NCBI GenBank assembly: GCA_001600875.1
Contig: BCLD01000019.1
Location: 548,436 to 612,435, forward strand
Length of the DNA stretch: 64,000 nt
Source of the DNA: Solicoccozyma terricola
Lineage: Eukaryota > Basidiomycota > Tremellomycetes > Filobasidiales > Piskurozymaceae
Direction: 5' to 3'
Positions 1 to 10,925 of the stretch are shown piece by piece; positions within the stretch are counted from its first letter, which is position 1, and every line of letters begins with the position of its first letter. The notes below the pieces were generated by a model. That model worked only from the letters and a program-made list of their open reading frames with translations. It did no database searches and was not told the origin of the DNA. The position numbers and the translations under genes are program-made.

Positions 1-851
1 TCTCACCATAAATCTGATCGACGAGAACAGCCTGTACGCCTTGTTCCTCTCCTCCCACCCACTCAGCCATCGCTTTCACATCACTCCAGAACCATAGGTT
101 TCCCTTTGGATCATTCGTAGGCTGAAATGAACCCTGCTTTTCCTCCCTTTTCAACATTCCCTCAATCACAACTTCACCATCTTCTTCAATGTTAGGACCA
201 GGTGGTGGTTTCTCTTTTCCCGATCGGATAGCATCTGCTCGTGTGGACGTGATGAATCCACGATTGACAAGGATGGTTGTTGGTTGTGAGGTTGGATCGG
301 AGGGAGTTCGAATGAATGGTTGGATCAAGTGGGTACCGGGAAATCCTTCATATACTCGTGGGCCAAGTAGGATGTAGGTAGGTGCAAAGTGACCTTTAAC
401 GAGTACACGACGGAATGAGTAGTCTGGGAGTCGTGATAGACTAGGGGTGTGTGTGTGTGCGTGTGGGGTAGGGGGTTGAGCGGACGAAGAAATGATCATG
501 CAACAGAGGGACCCCAAGGACGTACTCTATGTGATCTGGTAAAATCATCGGTGTTTTGGCCATATTACTATCCACTTCATCTATCAGCGCTACCTTCCAT
601 CTTAATCGTTTAATCTGCCATATCCCTAGTGCGCCTGTGAGGATGGGAACGAAGACGAGGACGGTGTTGGTTGGTGTGAGACGGAAGCCGCCGCCGCCGC
701 CGCCCCCCCCGCTGCTCGAGGACGACGACGCCGTACGGGTGGTATACGACCGCTTGACCCGCTTGAAAGGCGATATGGCCGACTGGGATCGGAGAGTAGG
801 AGATACCCGGACTGCGACTGAGCTGAGGTAGCTTCGAAATATGGAAGCCAT
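1..851 (-). CDS. SHY1: Surf1/Shy1 cytochrome c oxidase assembly factor (partial)
   Basis: Exons 851-526 and 440-1; the 3' end is cut by the window edge. The intron (441-525) runs GTACGT...CTAG. Surf1 sits in the mitochondrial inner membrane and helps build the heme/copper centre of COX subunit 1. The first ~45 residues are rich in Arg and Ser without acids, as in a mitochondrial presequence. A Ser/Gly run (residues ~43-55) follows, then a first membrane segment with GIWQIKRLRWK, the typical Surf1 GxWQxxRxxWK signature. After splicing, LPDYSFRRVLVKGHF, LGPRVYEGFPG and ILVNRGFI follow in family order. The last visible codons read WVGGEERNKAVQAVLVDQI, so the second membrane helix should lie beyond base 1. 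The GGN/Gly run makes the N-terminal linker longer than in yeast. Confidence 0.93.
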
Positions 852-1055
852 GGTGCTATGATATGTGAGGACGCCTTGACAGATGAAGAGAAGGGAGGAT
901 CGAACGGGATTGCAGGTTCGGGGGAAATCATGATTACGTCATCAATAATAGATCGCCGCTCGACCACTCCACCACCACGACGACACACGCAACTCGAGTG
1001 TTACACTACACCCCTCTCGCACTCCTGCTTATCAGTGGTACACCACAACCCCCCA

Positions 1056-3568
1056 TCACTCCTCTATAACCCCCATCCTCTGGCCAACCTTTACCTTTTC
1101 ACCAGCCTCCACAGTAAACCTGAACGCATCGGGCGCCTCAAACACCATCACGATCGTACTTCCCAACTTGAAGCCACCCATCTCTTCACCAGGAGCAAGC
1201 GGGTGTCCCTTGAGGAACGCGGAAGCGCGCGCGTAGACGGCTTCGGTGAATGTGTGGGGTGGGTGAGTCAGGGTGCGGGTGTTGGTGCGGAGGGACTGGG
1301 TGGGGGGGGAGGGGAGGGGGTCAGTCGAGAGCGAGTGTAGCGAGAACTCTGTCCCTAGGCGGAGCGAAGAATATCTCTTCTTGCAAGCGTTGCGGGCACT
1401 AATCTCTTCGCAACTCGTTTCTTCGCACTCATCTATTCACGGAGCGAAGAGATGTTGTCTCGCAAGCGCAGCGAGCACTCATCTCTTCGCAACTCATTCC
1501 TCGGCGACTCATTCCCTCGCGACTCATTTCTTCCCACTCTTTTCTCCACTTCCATTTTCTCCGCTCTCATTCCTTCGCTCCGCAAAGACTGATGTCTCGC
1601 AAGGGCGCGCGCAACTCGCACTAATATTTCTCCTTGTCGAGCGCAGACCAGGGGTAAGGACGCACGTCACTCACCTCGTCAAAGTTGATAATGATAGACC
1701 CGACGTTCGTCGCGCCGACAGGTACCATACTGAAGAAACCGTAGCGCCATCGTCCGAGTACTGGGTATGGGTAGTAGGATCAATCAGTACGCAGACGGGA
1801 TACTTTCATCACATGCTATACTCACAAGCAATCCGCTCATTGAGCACGAACAGATCCTTGAGTCGATTAGCGATATACGGAGAAACAGAGAACAAATCAC
1901 CTGGTAGGATGTCGCAGTGGACAGAACGATCACCTGTCAGCCGGCCAGCGGGGAATCCCACACACTTTCCCCCGCGCACAACCCACCTGTGAAATGCCGT
2001 CGTCGCTCTACGACCCACGGAGCAGGACTATGGAATCGATGATAATCCCCTGGAGCTAGGTAAACGACCATGAAGAACAACTGGTTCCCCGATTTGATCT
2101 TTGGAACACCACCATTCGGACCAGCAACATCGTTTGTGTCCGTTACTTGTTCTGCTATTGCAGCTTCACCCAAAGACTTTGCGACGTACGCATCGTGAGC
2201 CAAAGAAGTGGTCTCTCGATGAGATGCATCGGAAGGACCACCATTTGCAACCGCCACGTCCCTTTCTGATGGTTGTCGTGTTCCACGAATCCTTCTCCAT
2301 AGTCGTCGAACAGAGTATCGAGATCGACGAGAGGTGGTGGATTCGGCGTCTGTATCCGGAGAGAGAGGTTGTTTAGAGGAGACACCGAGGAGTTCGGAGA
2401 GCGAATAGTCGATGTGGTTGATTTGAGCAAAGTGTTCGTCTGTGGGTGGGTGGGAGGGAGGGAGGGGGGGGGGGATGGGTGGAATGTCAGTCCCCTTGCG
2501 TTCATTTCTCGATCCTGGCCTGCCTCTGGAACCTCACCATCCACCACCTCTCCATGCCTAAACCCGTCCTTGTAATGAACGTGATGGATCTCCTTGTTCA
2601 CGCTCTGACCCTGGACACCCAACAACGCATCCAAGGAATATGTCATCCCCTTGACCTGCTCCACATGCTGTCCTTCGATTTCTCCAAAGTGCAAGACTCG
2701 ACCATCGGCAGGTGATACCTGTAGGTAGGATTGTCAGGCTTTTTTGCTCGAACGCACGGTGCTAGACACACAACTCACCAACGTGGCATCCTCATCTATC
2801 ACCCTACTGTCCTCTTTCAACCTCCTATAAAAGAACTCTCCTAAACTTTGATAATGCGTGAGATCATCATACTCGATTTCTTCCAGGTTACACCCGAATA
2901 TCCTCGAGTAAAGCTTGAAACCGAACGGTCTGAACCAAACCGGTAGCACGAGACCATTCAGGTAGCCCCATAGTTGTGAGAGAGATCGAAGGGGAAGCGC
3001 GCCCATCACTTGGACATGCCATGGTCCCGATGATTTCAAACGAACATTGGGACCAGATCCGTCGTCGGTTACTTCGACTGCATCACCGCTGGTTCGAGAT
3101 TGCTTGCGGTATTGAACTGCGACGAGGACGAGGGCACCGAGTGCGATGGGGATGGGGTACCATTTGGTAGGTGTGGATGTCCATGCACGGGTGGCTCTGA
3201 CTGTTGGTTGGCGAGAGGGGTCGTGAGTTTCCCTTAATTCACTGTGGACCACATAGTACACTCCACCCCATCGCATCGCATCGCATCCCACCCCACTTAC
3301 CCCTAAATGACTCCTTCTCCTCTGTAGGACGTCTCTGATTGCTCTCAAACTGGGTAGAATAACCTCGACACCTGGCTGCGTTGGGAAGAGCCTGTCTTGC
3401 GATCGCCCGTCGTGCGACGCGGTTGATTGGGAATGCCAGACGGTGTGGATGGGCGGAGAGGAGGTCGGAGGAGAGAAGGGGAGTACGCTGGAGGATATGT
3501 CTGGACATTGCGAGTCCTGGGAGGGGTGGACGGGGACGGATGGTTGGAGTGAGACGATGTGCATTCAT
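1056..3568 (-). CDS. PSD1: Mitochondrial phosphatidylserine decarboxylase Psd1
   Basis: Seven exons: 3568-3301, 3200-2779, 2718-2538, 2439-1987, 1900-1826, 1760-1675, 1295-1056 (574 aa). Psd1 makes phosphatidylethanolamine in the inner mitochondrial membrane. The start gives a presequence rich in Arg ([20 protein letters not shown]), then a membrane segment ([17 protein letters not shown]). Family signatures in order: [38 protein letters not shown], a second [33 protein letters not shown] and near the C-terminus FKLGST, the LGS(T) site of self-cleavage that creates the pyruvoyl group. Between residues ~290 and 350 there is a Ser/Arg-rich insert. Intron 6 (1296-1674, 379 nt) is far larger than its neighbours and holds the repeat family described in the findings. 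It is divergent from ARH1, with 155 bp between the two start codons. An overlapping longer frame that starts at 3564 is not the coding frame of exon 1. Confidence 0.93.
1296..1674. repeat. Intron 6 of PSD1 with GCGAGC/GGAGCGAAG repeats
   Basis: Bases ~1325-1660 carry imperfect copies of GGAGCGAAGA (1361, 1440), GCAAGCGCAGCGAGC (1461) and CTTCGCAACTC (several), with an inverted copy TTCGCTCCGC near 1575. The same pattern occurs in introns of SPC25 and the HSBP1-like gene. Both orientations are present here, so the intron RNA could fold on itself. Confidence 0.7.
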
Positions 3569-3723
3569 TCCCAGCCGTGCTCCAACGATTCAACGTTGGT
3601 TGATTTGCGCCAACAAACACGTCAACAGTCAGTCAGGGCAGTCATGCGTTCAACGAAAAGCTGGACACCAATGAAGGGGGTCAGCTCGAGCACAACCACA
3701 TCTCCACACCCACAGCCGCCATC

Positions 3724-5495
3724 ATGCTCTTCATCGCAGGCAGAGCAGCTCGTCGTACCCGCCATCCAGCATGCCGCTCATGCCGCTCCTACACCACGGC
3801 AAATCGCCCTCTCAAACTCGCAATCATCGGAGCTGGACCATCGGGTTTCTACGCAGCATCCCGCATCCTCTCTGCCGTACCACCTAGTGACCCGAGAGCA
3901 CAGACCGTTCAGATTCACATGTACGATCGACTGCCTACACCGTATGGACTGGTACGGTATGGAGTGGCCCCGGATCATCCAGAAGTCAAGGTAGGTTGGT
4001 GAGTTGTCAGATGGGTTGGTTTCATCCAGTCCTCGTGTGGTTGACCCCGGGCGATGGTGGTGGGGGGTTTTGTTCTCCCCCAATTGCAGAACTGTCAACA
4101 CAAGTTTGATGAACTCTCTACGGACCCACGGTTCAAGTTCTTTGGCAACGTGTCCATCGGTACACCCTCTGCATCCTCGTACCCGTATCCACACGCTCTA
4201 CATCTCCCACTCGCATCCCTTTTCCCATACTACAACAACATCCTCCTAACGTACGGATCTTCCCTATCGAATGCCTTGCCTACAACATCCGGCTCTTCGT
4301 CGTCATCGAACCCAGCGGGAAATGTCATCCCAGCGCTCGCTTTTGTATCATGGTACAACGGACACCCAGCGTATTCTCATCTTCAACCCAAGCTCGATGT
4401 CTCACGGGCGACAATCATCGGACATGGTAATGTCGCTATTGATTGCTCACGTATGCTTTTGAAAACACCTGAAGCACTAGCAGGAACGGATATCCCAGAA
4501 TCGGTGTTGGAGGTATTACAAAGTAGTAAGATACGACATGTTGAAGCGGTTGGTAGGAGAGGTCCAGGGCAAGTTTCATTCACGACCAAGGAGTTTAGAG
4601 AAATGTTAAACTTGCAAGGCGTGGAATATCGATCCATCGATCATCAACAAATGACAGAAGCTAAAGAAATGGTAGAAAGGGAAGGCGATCGAGCGAGGAA
4701 GAGATTGTTAGGACTCATGGAGAAAGGTGTGGATACGAACATGATTTCACCGGAAAGTAAAGTGTTTGAACTCGGATTCTTGAAAAGTCCAATCGCATTC
4801 AAAGCTGATCCATCGACTGGAAATGTTCGTTCGATTCGATGGTCTATAAATTCTTTACTCGCTCCTCCTATACCACCACCTTCACCTGCGCCGTCACCGC
4901 CGACGTCACCACCCGTGGCTAGCAACTCTACCTCGTCAGCTGCGGTCGTTGCTCGACCCACTGGAGAAGAGATCGAATCGGAGACCGGTTTAGTGATTGA
5001 AAGCGTGGGATACAAGTCGGAAAGTATCGCGCACGAGCTGCCTTTTGATGATAGGCGTGGAAGGATCGTCAATGATGGAGGAAGGATAGTAGATGAGTCC
5101 GGGGTGATGGTGAGTTTGGAGAGAGAGAAAAACTGTTGCACTGTGACTGTTTTCTGATCAATCTTCATTTGCAGATACCCGGCATGTACACCGCTGGTTG
5201 GGTTGCTCGTGGTCCTATCGGCGTCATAGCGTCAACCATGCAGCACGCATACTCGCTAGCGTCTCTTATTTTATCGGATCACGCCGCCTCTTGTAGCTCG
5301 ACAGCATACAGTACGGTCTTACCTGTTATTCCCGAGGAGGGCATTCCGCCAGAGGTCGAGCGTTCTCAACAGCGGATTGTGACGCTGAAGGACTGGCAGA
5401 AGATAGACGCCGAGGAGCAGAAGAGAGGCAAGGTGGTTGGGAAACCGAGAGAGAAGTTTACGACTGTAGAGAGCATGTTGAGCGTATTACAGTAG
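3724..5495 (+). CDS. ARH1: Adrenodoxin/ferredoxin reductase Arh1
   Basis: Exons 3724-3990, 4090-5109, 5175-5495 (535 aa). This mitochondrial FAD enzyme passes electrons from NADPH to ferredoxin Yah1 for Fe-S cluster and heme A synthesis. The N-terminus ([20 protein letters not shown]) is a good presequence. The FAD-binding [10 protein letters not shown] motif lies at residues ~35-45, then [20 protein letters not shown], the SWYNGHP loop, the NADP motif [28 protein letters not shown] and the closing [14 protein letters not shown] box in the last exon. Two low-complexity inserts (Ser run in exon 2; Pro/Ser run at ~4865-4925) make it longer than the ~490-residue yeast enzyme. All introns are GT-AG and under 100 nt. 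Confidence 0.95.
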
Positions 5496-5654
5496 AAGAG
5501 GCCGGGATGATGATGCTTGTCGCCACGTGACTGAGTTTACGCGGGACATGATATCGATATTATTATCCCACATTCGTCGACGACGACATGAGACGTCGTC
5601 AGTCGGGTGAACAGCACCGTCCATGCCTCCATCCCGCATCTAATCCGACCCAGT

Positions 5655-6254
5655 ATGTCACTCCAGGACTGGCAGCACCTCATCGCACAGCCAGTATCCG
5701 ATGGAGCTCTAGAATCCACCCTCCGACGGCTTCTCAACGTCGACGACTTGCCTCAGCCAGATATCAAAGCGTACTCTGACGTCGTCTACCACAATTACTA
5801 TTCCCTCGGTGTCTCGTTATGTTTAGTCGCAGAGCGCCGCGGAGGGACGAAGATAACAGATGGAGTAAAGTTGATCGTAGACAGCGTAGATCTGTATAAT
5901 CCACAAAGTCCATCTGTCCAGGTCACATCCCGTGCTTCTTCCAAACCAACATTCTCCGTCCTCTCCGCGCTTCCACTCTCTTTGAGCGAATCTACGCATC
6001 TTACCACTACCACCACCGGCCGAGACTTTGTTCAAACTCTCGGTGAACCATCCAAGAAAGGTGGTGGTACCGGATGGGTGGACATTTGGTTGGAATGGGA
6101 GGATAGTGGTATTCAAGTGGAATTGAGGGATCCAAAGGGTGACGAGGTGATCACAGAGGAAGCGAAGAAAAAGGGGTTGGGTGGACCTTGGGATAGAGCG
6201 GGAAGTTGGGTTTGGGGAGTGATAAAGCTGTTTTCCCCGACGGAGAAGGGATGA
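5655..6254 (+). CDS. Conserved-looking protein of unknown function, 199 aa
   Basis: Single exon from ATG at 5655 (an open frame extends to 5607 but without ATG). I do not recognise the family. The protein starts MSLQDWQHLIAQPVSDGALE, has a core VVYHNYYSLGVSLCLV, then KLIVDSVDLYNPQ, a central linker and a Trp-rich C-terminal part (WVDIWLEWEDSGIQVEL, GPWDRAGSWVW). The regular alternation of hydrophobic and polar residues and the absence of repeats argue for a real folded cytosolic protein. No signal peptide or membrane segment is seen. It starts 160 bp after ARH1 on the same strand and is followed by a GGGA microsatellite. Codon use resembles the neighbours. Confidence 0.7.
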   Translation: MSLQDWQHLIAQPVSDGALESTLRRLLNVDDLPQPDIKAYSDVVYHNYYSLGVSLCLVAERRGGTKITDGVKLIVDSVDLYNPQSPSVQVTSRASSKPTFSVLSALPLSLSESTHLTTTTTGRDFVQTLGEPSKKGGGTGWVDIWLEWEDSGIQVELRDPKGDEVITEEAKKKGLGGPWDRAGSWVWGVIKLFSPTEKG

Positions 6255-6262
6255 CCGTAGGC

Positions 6263-6300
6263 TGAGGGAGGGAGGGAGGGAGGGAGGGAGGGAGGGAGGG
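6263..6300. repeat. (GGGA)n microsatellite
   Basis: About nine GGGA units directly downstream of the 199-aa gene, in the short convergent gap before the bL12m gene. Confidence 0.9.
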
Positions 6301-6436
6301 GGATGTTCATCTATATACCGGACAACAAGAAACCTCGTCGTTCGACGCACAGGAACAGTATTCGCCCCAACAGCAGCATGCATGCATCCCTCAACATCGA
6401 CATCCAACATCATATGAAATCAAAATGAAACAGCAT

Positions 6437-7571
6437 CTACTCGAGTGATACAGTCGCACCCAAAGCTTCCAAGGTCTTCTTCAACTTCTCAGCTTCATCC
6501 TTTGGTAGGTTCTCCTTCAATGTTTGGGGGCAAGATTCAACGAATTTCTTGGCCTGTGTGCGCGGTGTGTGCGGTGCGGTGGGGTGAGGAGGGAGACGAA
6601 CGGATGGCAAGAAGGGAAGGACGATGAGGTCTTGTCAGCGTCTGCGTGATCCAAAAACCATCGTTCCCCCCGCTGTTTTTTTTTCTTCCATCCATTTTTG
6701 ACATACCTCTACCAAGTTCATATTCGGCATCAAAGCCTTGACTTCTCTTATAACCTTTGCTTTCGCAGTAGCATCGAATTTTTCAAGTTTGACGGTGAAG
6801 ATTGTCTTTTCTTTAGGTTTCTCCTGTGTGTTGTTGTTGTTGTTGTTTTTGTTGGTGATTGGAATAGAGTAATGAGCGTTGGAGGGTAGTACAAGGTGCG
6901 CATTTTTTCGGTAGGAGCACTCACCTCAGGAGCGGCTTCAGTAGCAGCGGCTGGAGTACCACCAGCGGATGGAGATGCAGACGCGGAAGGCATAGCGACC
7001 TCGGTGATGTTTAATCGGGTCTGTGGGGTTGGGGGTTTGGTCAGTATATGATGATGAGTAGACGTAGATTTAAATCCAAAGGTCTTGCATAGCGAATTTT
7101 GAGTTCGACTAGATGTGTACCAGAACGGTCGGGAGGTCCTTCACTTGTCGTCGTGATGAAATGCACCGACCCCCCCAGGCCATGCCAGGACATCCCGGTC
7201 CCCTTGTTGTTCCATCACCACGAACCTCCAAACACCCACCTTCAAAGCCTGAACCAACTCTGACACCTCCAACAACGTCAACCCACTAATGGAATCCACA
7301 ATCGGTGCGACTTTGGATGAAACAGTTGGGATCGAGCTTGATTCTGCTTGATTCTGAGATCTGGATGATGCTGAGAATGATCTGATGGTAGATACGCATG
7401 AAGGACATGATCGTAGGGCTCGATGACGGAGTGAGGTAGAGATTGCGGTACGGAGCTGAGGTAGGGGTGGGTGGGGGTGGGTGTTTGGAATGGGAATGGG
7501 AATGGTCAGTGAGTTGGATGATGATGTGGTGATTACCCCCGCAGATGGACCGCTACACGTACTGAAGCCAT
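6437..7571 (-). CDS. Mitochondrial ribosomal protein bL12m
   Basis: Exons 7571-7563, 7455-7240, 7020-6925, 6823-6707, 6553-6437 (184 aa). Large-subunit stalk protein of the mitoribosome that recruits translation factors. The first coding exon is only nine bases (MAS) before a GTACGT donor; exon 2 completes the presequence ([17 protein letters not shown]). The N-terminal dimerisation helix reads [17 protein letters not shown]; an Ala/Pro/Ser hinge follows (exon 3), then the globular domain [20 protein letters not shown] and ending [15 protein letters not shown], all classical L7/L12. Every junction is in phase 0. Reading the first exon on into the intron gives a false short protein, so the tiny exon is the better model. 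Confidence 0.92.
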
Positions 7572-8113
7572 GACGAGTGGAATGTATTCTGCTGCTGCTG
7601 TTCGATGGGGTGATGTGCTACTGTGAGATGCTCGCTGGACACATTCATTTACCCACGCCCGATGTCGCACTTTGCCCAACTTTTGGATGAAACACCCAAG
7701 CCCGTCGTGAGAATACGTGAGAGGGGGGGAGGAAGAGGGTACAGATAGGCTTAACAAGAGAGGGGAGGGGAGCGGGAGAGGTAAGGAGAGAGATATAAGC
7801 TTTACTCTGACAGAGAGGGGGAGGGGGAAAGGTATGGAGCCGCGACAGAGGAGGGCTTGAGACGAGAGGAATACACAGATAGACTTAACTCAATCAGCTA
7901 TTCAGGCAGGGAGGAGGGACGAGAATGGGACCATCGTGAGACAATGAAGAGGGGGGAGGAGGGGATGCATGGTATATGACATGGTATACGGTGTATAAGG
8001 TATACGGTAGGGTCGTATCATCGGGACTCATAGCATGCAAACGATAACATCGTAGTACCACGTCAGAACACTACATTACACATCCATCCACCCCCTTGAT
8101 TCCCCCCCTCTTA
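7572..8113. other. Intergenic, no gene seen
   Basis: 542 bp between the 5' end of bL12m and the 3' end of the 312-aa gene, so it should contain the bL12m promoter. Purine-rich AGGGGAGGGG stretches at 7720-7860; no open frame with coding character. Confidence 0.6.
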
Positions 8114-9150
8114 TCATCCTCTTCCTGCCAACCGTCTCCCTTCCTCTCTCGCCTCCGTCAACCCATCCAACCAACTCTGATCCTTCCTCTCCTTCTCACT
8201 CCTACCCAACCCTCTCCTCTTATTCAAATGCATCCTCTCCTTCTCTGTACTCAAATACTCCTTCCTTCCTTCCCAAGAAATCATCTCATTCGTAGTCCTG
8301 TACGCTCGTTCATTGGTTCGTGGATCTATACCTCGTTTTTCAATCAATGACTCTCGATATTCTCCAGCACGATCAGATAGGTATTCTCGACGTTTTCGTC
8401 CGAGGATAACGAGATCGTGGTTGTTTGTTGCGGATATGAGAGAGGAGAGTTGGGATTCAATTCGAGCTCGTTGTGCGGCCAATTTCGGATCTTTGGAGAG
8501 TTCAACTTGGTCTACGGCAAGAGCTCTAGGTAACGTCCAAAGGAATTCAGATACTTTATGACCGGTTTCTGGAGTGGTGGGTGGTGATGGTGGTGGTGTA
8601 GATGAGGAGGTAGAGGTAATGGTAGTGGAAGTGGGAGTTCGAGGAAGTTGCTTGGCTTCGACGAGGGATTTTCGAATAGGTGCAAGATCAGAAGTTGATG
8701 CCACGGTGGTTGGTCGAGCAATGTGAACTTGTTCAATGATACCCTGCTGTGCGAGGTTTTTCAAAATGTGTTTTTTGAAGTGACTGTAGCCGTAGCCGTT
8801 TTGTTATGTCAGGGTTTCCGTTCCTTTTGATTTTATACAGCAGACCAATGAATCACCAACCGCCCGACGAGAGGTACTCACGACACTGATCGAAACGGAT
8901 GATCCTCCGGTGCTGACCCTAACCCACTCGGTTTCAAGTGATTATTCGTCTTCCAACTCTTACTCTGTCCAGGTTGTCGTACTGGTGGTGGTCCAGGTGG
9001 AATGACTTCACTACCTAGACCAGCTACCCACATCTCTTTCCATGTGCTAGGACCGGATGTGCGGAGGTTGGCAATGATCCGCTCGGCTGCTTGTGGGAGT
9101 GTGCTTGTGGGATATGGACGTGTGACGATGCGGCGTGCGATGGTAGACAT
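8114..9150 (-). CDS. Protein of unknown function, probably mitochondrial, 312 aa
   Basis: Exons 9150-8882 and 8783-8114. The N-terminus (MSTIARRIVTRPYPTSTLPQ) is basic, lacks acidic residues and looks like a mitochondrial presequence. Then come TWKEMWVAGLGSEVIPPGPP, a helical block HFKKHILKNLAQQGIIEQVH, a Thr/Ser/Pro linker (bases ~8570-8630) and a highly charged helical C-terminal half ending in LTEAREEGRRLAGRG. No catalytic motif is visible. The charge pattern and the divergent arrangement with uS13m (210 bp between start codons) suggest a mitoribosome component or assembly factor; that is inference only. Intron 8784-8881 is GTGAGT...CTACAG and keeps the frame. Confidence 0.75.
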
Positions 9151-9359
9151 GGTGGGCGGGGGGTGTCTGTGCTGTGGACGAACGAGTGATGAGGATGGAG
9201 TTGGACACACACCCCCGACCAACTTTCCCAAGCGTGGTTCACGTCGATGCGGCGAAAAATCCCCCAAGTCCGTCTCTCACCGTCTCTCACTCGCTCTTTC
9301 AGTAAAAGTGCATCGACGGACCAGTTTCAAGTATTCATCGGGATATCTCATTACCAGCA

Positions 9360-9472
9360 ATGCATCTCCTCGGCCACCATCTCCCAGATCACAAGCTAGT
9401 CAGAGTGAGTGGGCTACCCAGCCATCCACCCGCCAGGCGCCAGTCGCCAGCCGCCATATCCTGATCCCCCCC

Positions 9473-9507
<35 letters not shown>

Positions 9508-10336
9508 GACTCACATCGTTCCCACACAGATCGCTCTCACCTCATTCTACGGCGTATCACACAACACCTCATCCCGCATCCTCTCCCGCCTTCAAATCCA
9601 TCAAGAAACCGTCGTCTCTTCATTGACAGAGAACCAAGTAACGGCGTTATCTGCTTACCTTTCGTCTCCGAGTACCACCAATCCACCATCTCCCACACCT
9701 GTTTCCCCACCAACCGCATCTACAAAGGGCAAAGAGAAGGAAATCAAGACATTGTCATCGACAGAAGAGGAACCTGACTCGTTGGATGATTTAAAAATTG
9801 AGACGGATTTGAGGAGATCAATGCAGGCTGATATTTTACACCATCGATCGATTGGTACATATAGAGGACGACGGTGAGCCCGTCCCCCGTCCCCCGTCCC
9901 CGGCCCACAGTACCTCAAACCTCCTTCCCTTCCCCTCCCTTCCCTTCCCTTCCCTTCCCTTCCCTTCCCTTCCCTTCCCTTCACAGACACGCAATGCAAA
10001 TGCCAGTCCGTGGACAAAACACTCGAAATAACGCCAAGACGGCGAAAAAGATGAATAGAGTGGATAGGAGGTATTATGGGACGATGCAAGGTCCAGCAGA
10101 GAGGTTGATGTTACAAGAATCAAGGTATGTGTGTGTGGTCGGTTTCTTCACGACTTTTGTCTTTGGGAACCTGGGGGGGGGGGGGGGGTTCGCGTTCTTT
10201 GGGGTTCTTTGGGACTGATTGCGGTCCATCCACACTTCTATCTAGCGAATCATCACGAGGGTCATCGTCATCCCTTGTGTCGTTGTTGCAGACGTTATCA
10301 CCGCGTAGGTTCTTCAGTGCCCGGAATCCAGCATGA
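9360..10336 (+). CDS. SWS2: Mitochondrial ribosomal protein uS13m
   Basis: Exons 9360-9404, 9530-9873, 9987-10124, 10246-10336 (205 aa). Small-subunit head protein. The short first exon reads [15 protein letters not shown] and joins to [18 protein letters not shown], exactly as in uS13. [20 protein letters not shown] and, after intron 2, [19 protein letters not shown] give the conserved H..G.P.RGQ.T..NA.T end. A Pro/Ser/Lys insert (~9675-9750) separates the two halves. Exon 4 (Ser-rich, ...[12 protein letters not shown]) is the least certain; reading on through intron 3 would give another tail. Intron 1 carries a run of ~33 C (9473-9505) and intron 2 a CCCTT array (9920-9980). Confidence 0.88.
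9473..9505. repeat. Poly-C tract in uS13m intron 1
   Basis: A nearly pure C run interrupted by a single A, between the 5' and 3' splice sites of intron 1. On the sense strand it may serve as the pyrimidine tract. Confidence 0.9.
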
Positions 10337-10925
10337 TGGGGAAAAGGGGGGGAAGAAGGGGGGGGGGGGGGAGGAGGTTGGCGAGACGTTGTGCACTTTT
10401 GGAATGAATCGATATGATGATGATAAAATTATCCATGAATATACCCCACCTCGTCGTTCTCCCCCACCTGCACACGCAGTCGAGAGAAAAGGAGGGGGGG
10501 GGGGGGGGAAAAAAGAGGGAAAGAACGATCGTCATCGGTAACACGCACGCAACCCAATTGACAAATTCTATTGACAAAATAAGTATGAACAAACTAATCA
10601 AGGGAAATAAGATACGATAAGAAAAAAAAAAAGAGGTTGAAGACCCGCAAATGGTGGAGAACAATCTCCTCTATGTAAATAAATAAAATTGTGGGCCCTC
10701 CCCCCCCCCTCCCCGGTCTCTTTTCTTCTATATTGTTGTTGTTGTCGTCCTCTTCGCAGTACGGAGAAGAAGGATAAAAAATCAAACACAGACATTACCC
10801 CCTTCCCTTTAATGAAAAAAAACCCTGTCTGCGTGAAACCCGTCCGCCCGCCCGCTCGCTCGCTCGCTCGCTCGCCCTTTTTTGCCATTTTCCCTTGAAG
10901 AACCCCCCCCCCCCCCCCCCCCCAC
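10337..10925. other. Convergent intergenic region rich in homopolymers
   Basis: 589 bp between two converging genes. Holds G runs (10360, 10495), A run (10620), CGCT repeats (~10850-10875) and a C run (10905-10922). No coding signal. Confidence 0.6.
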
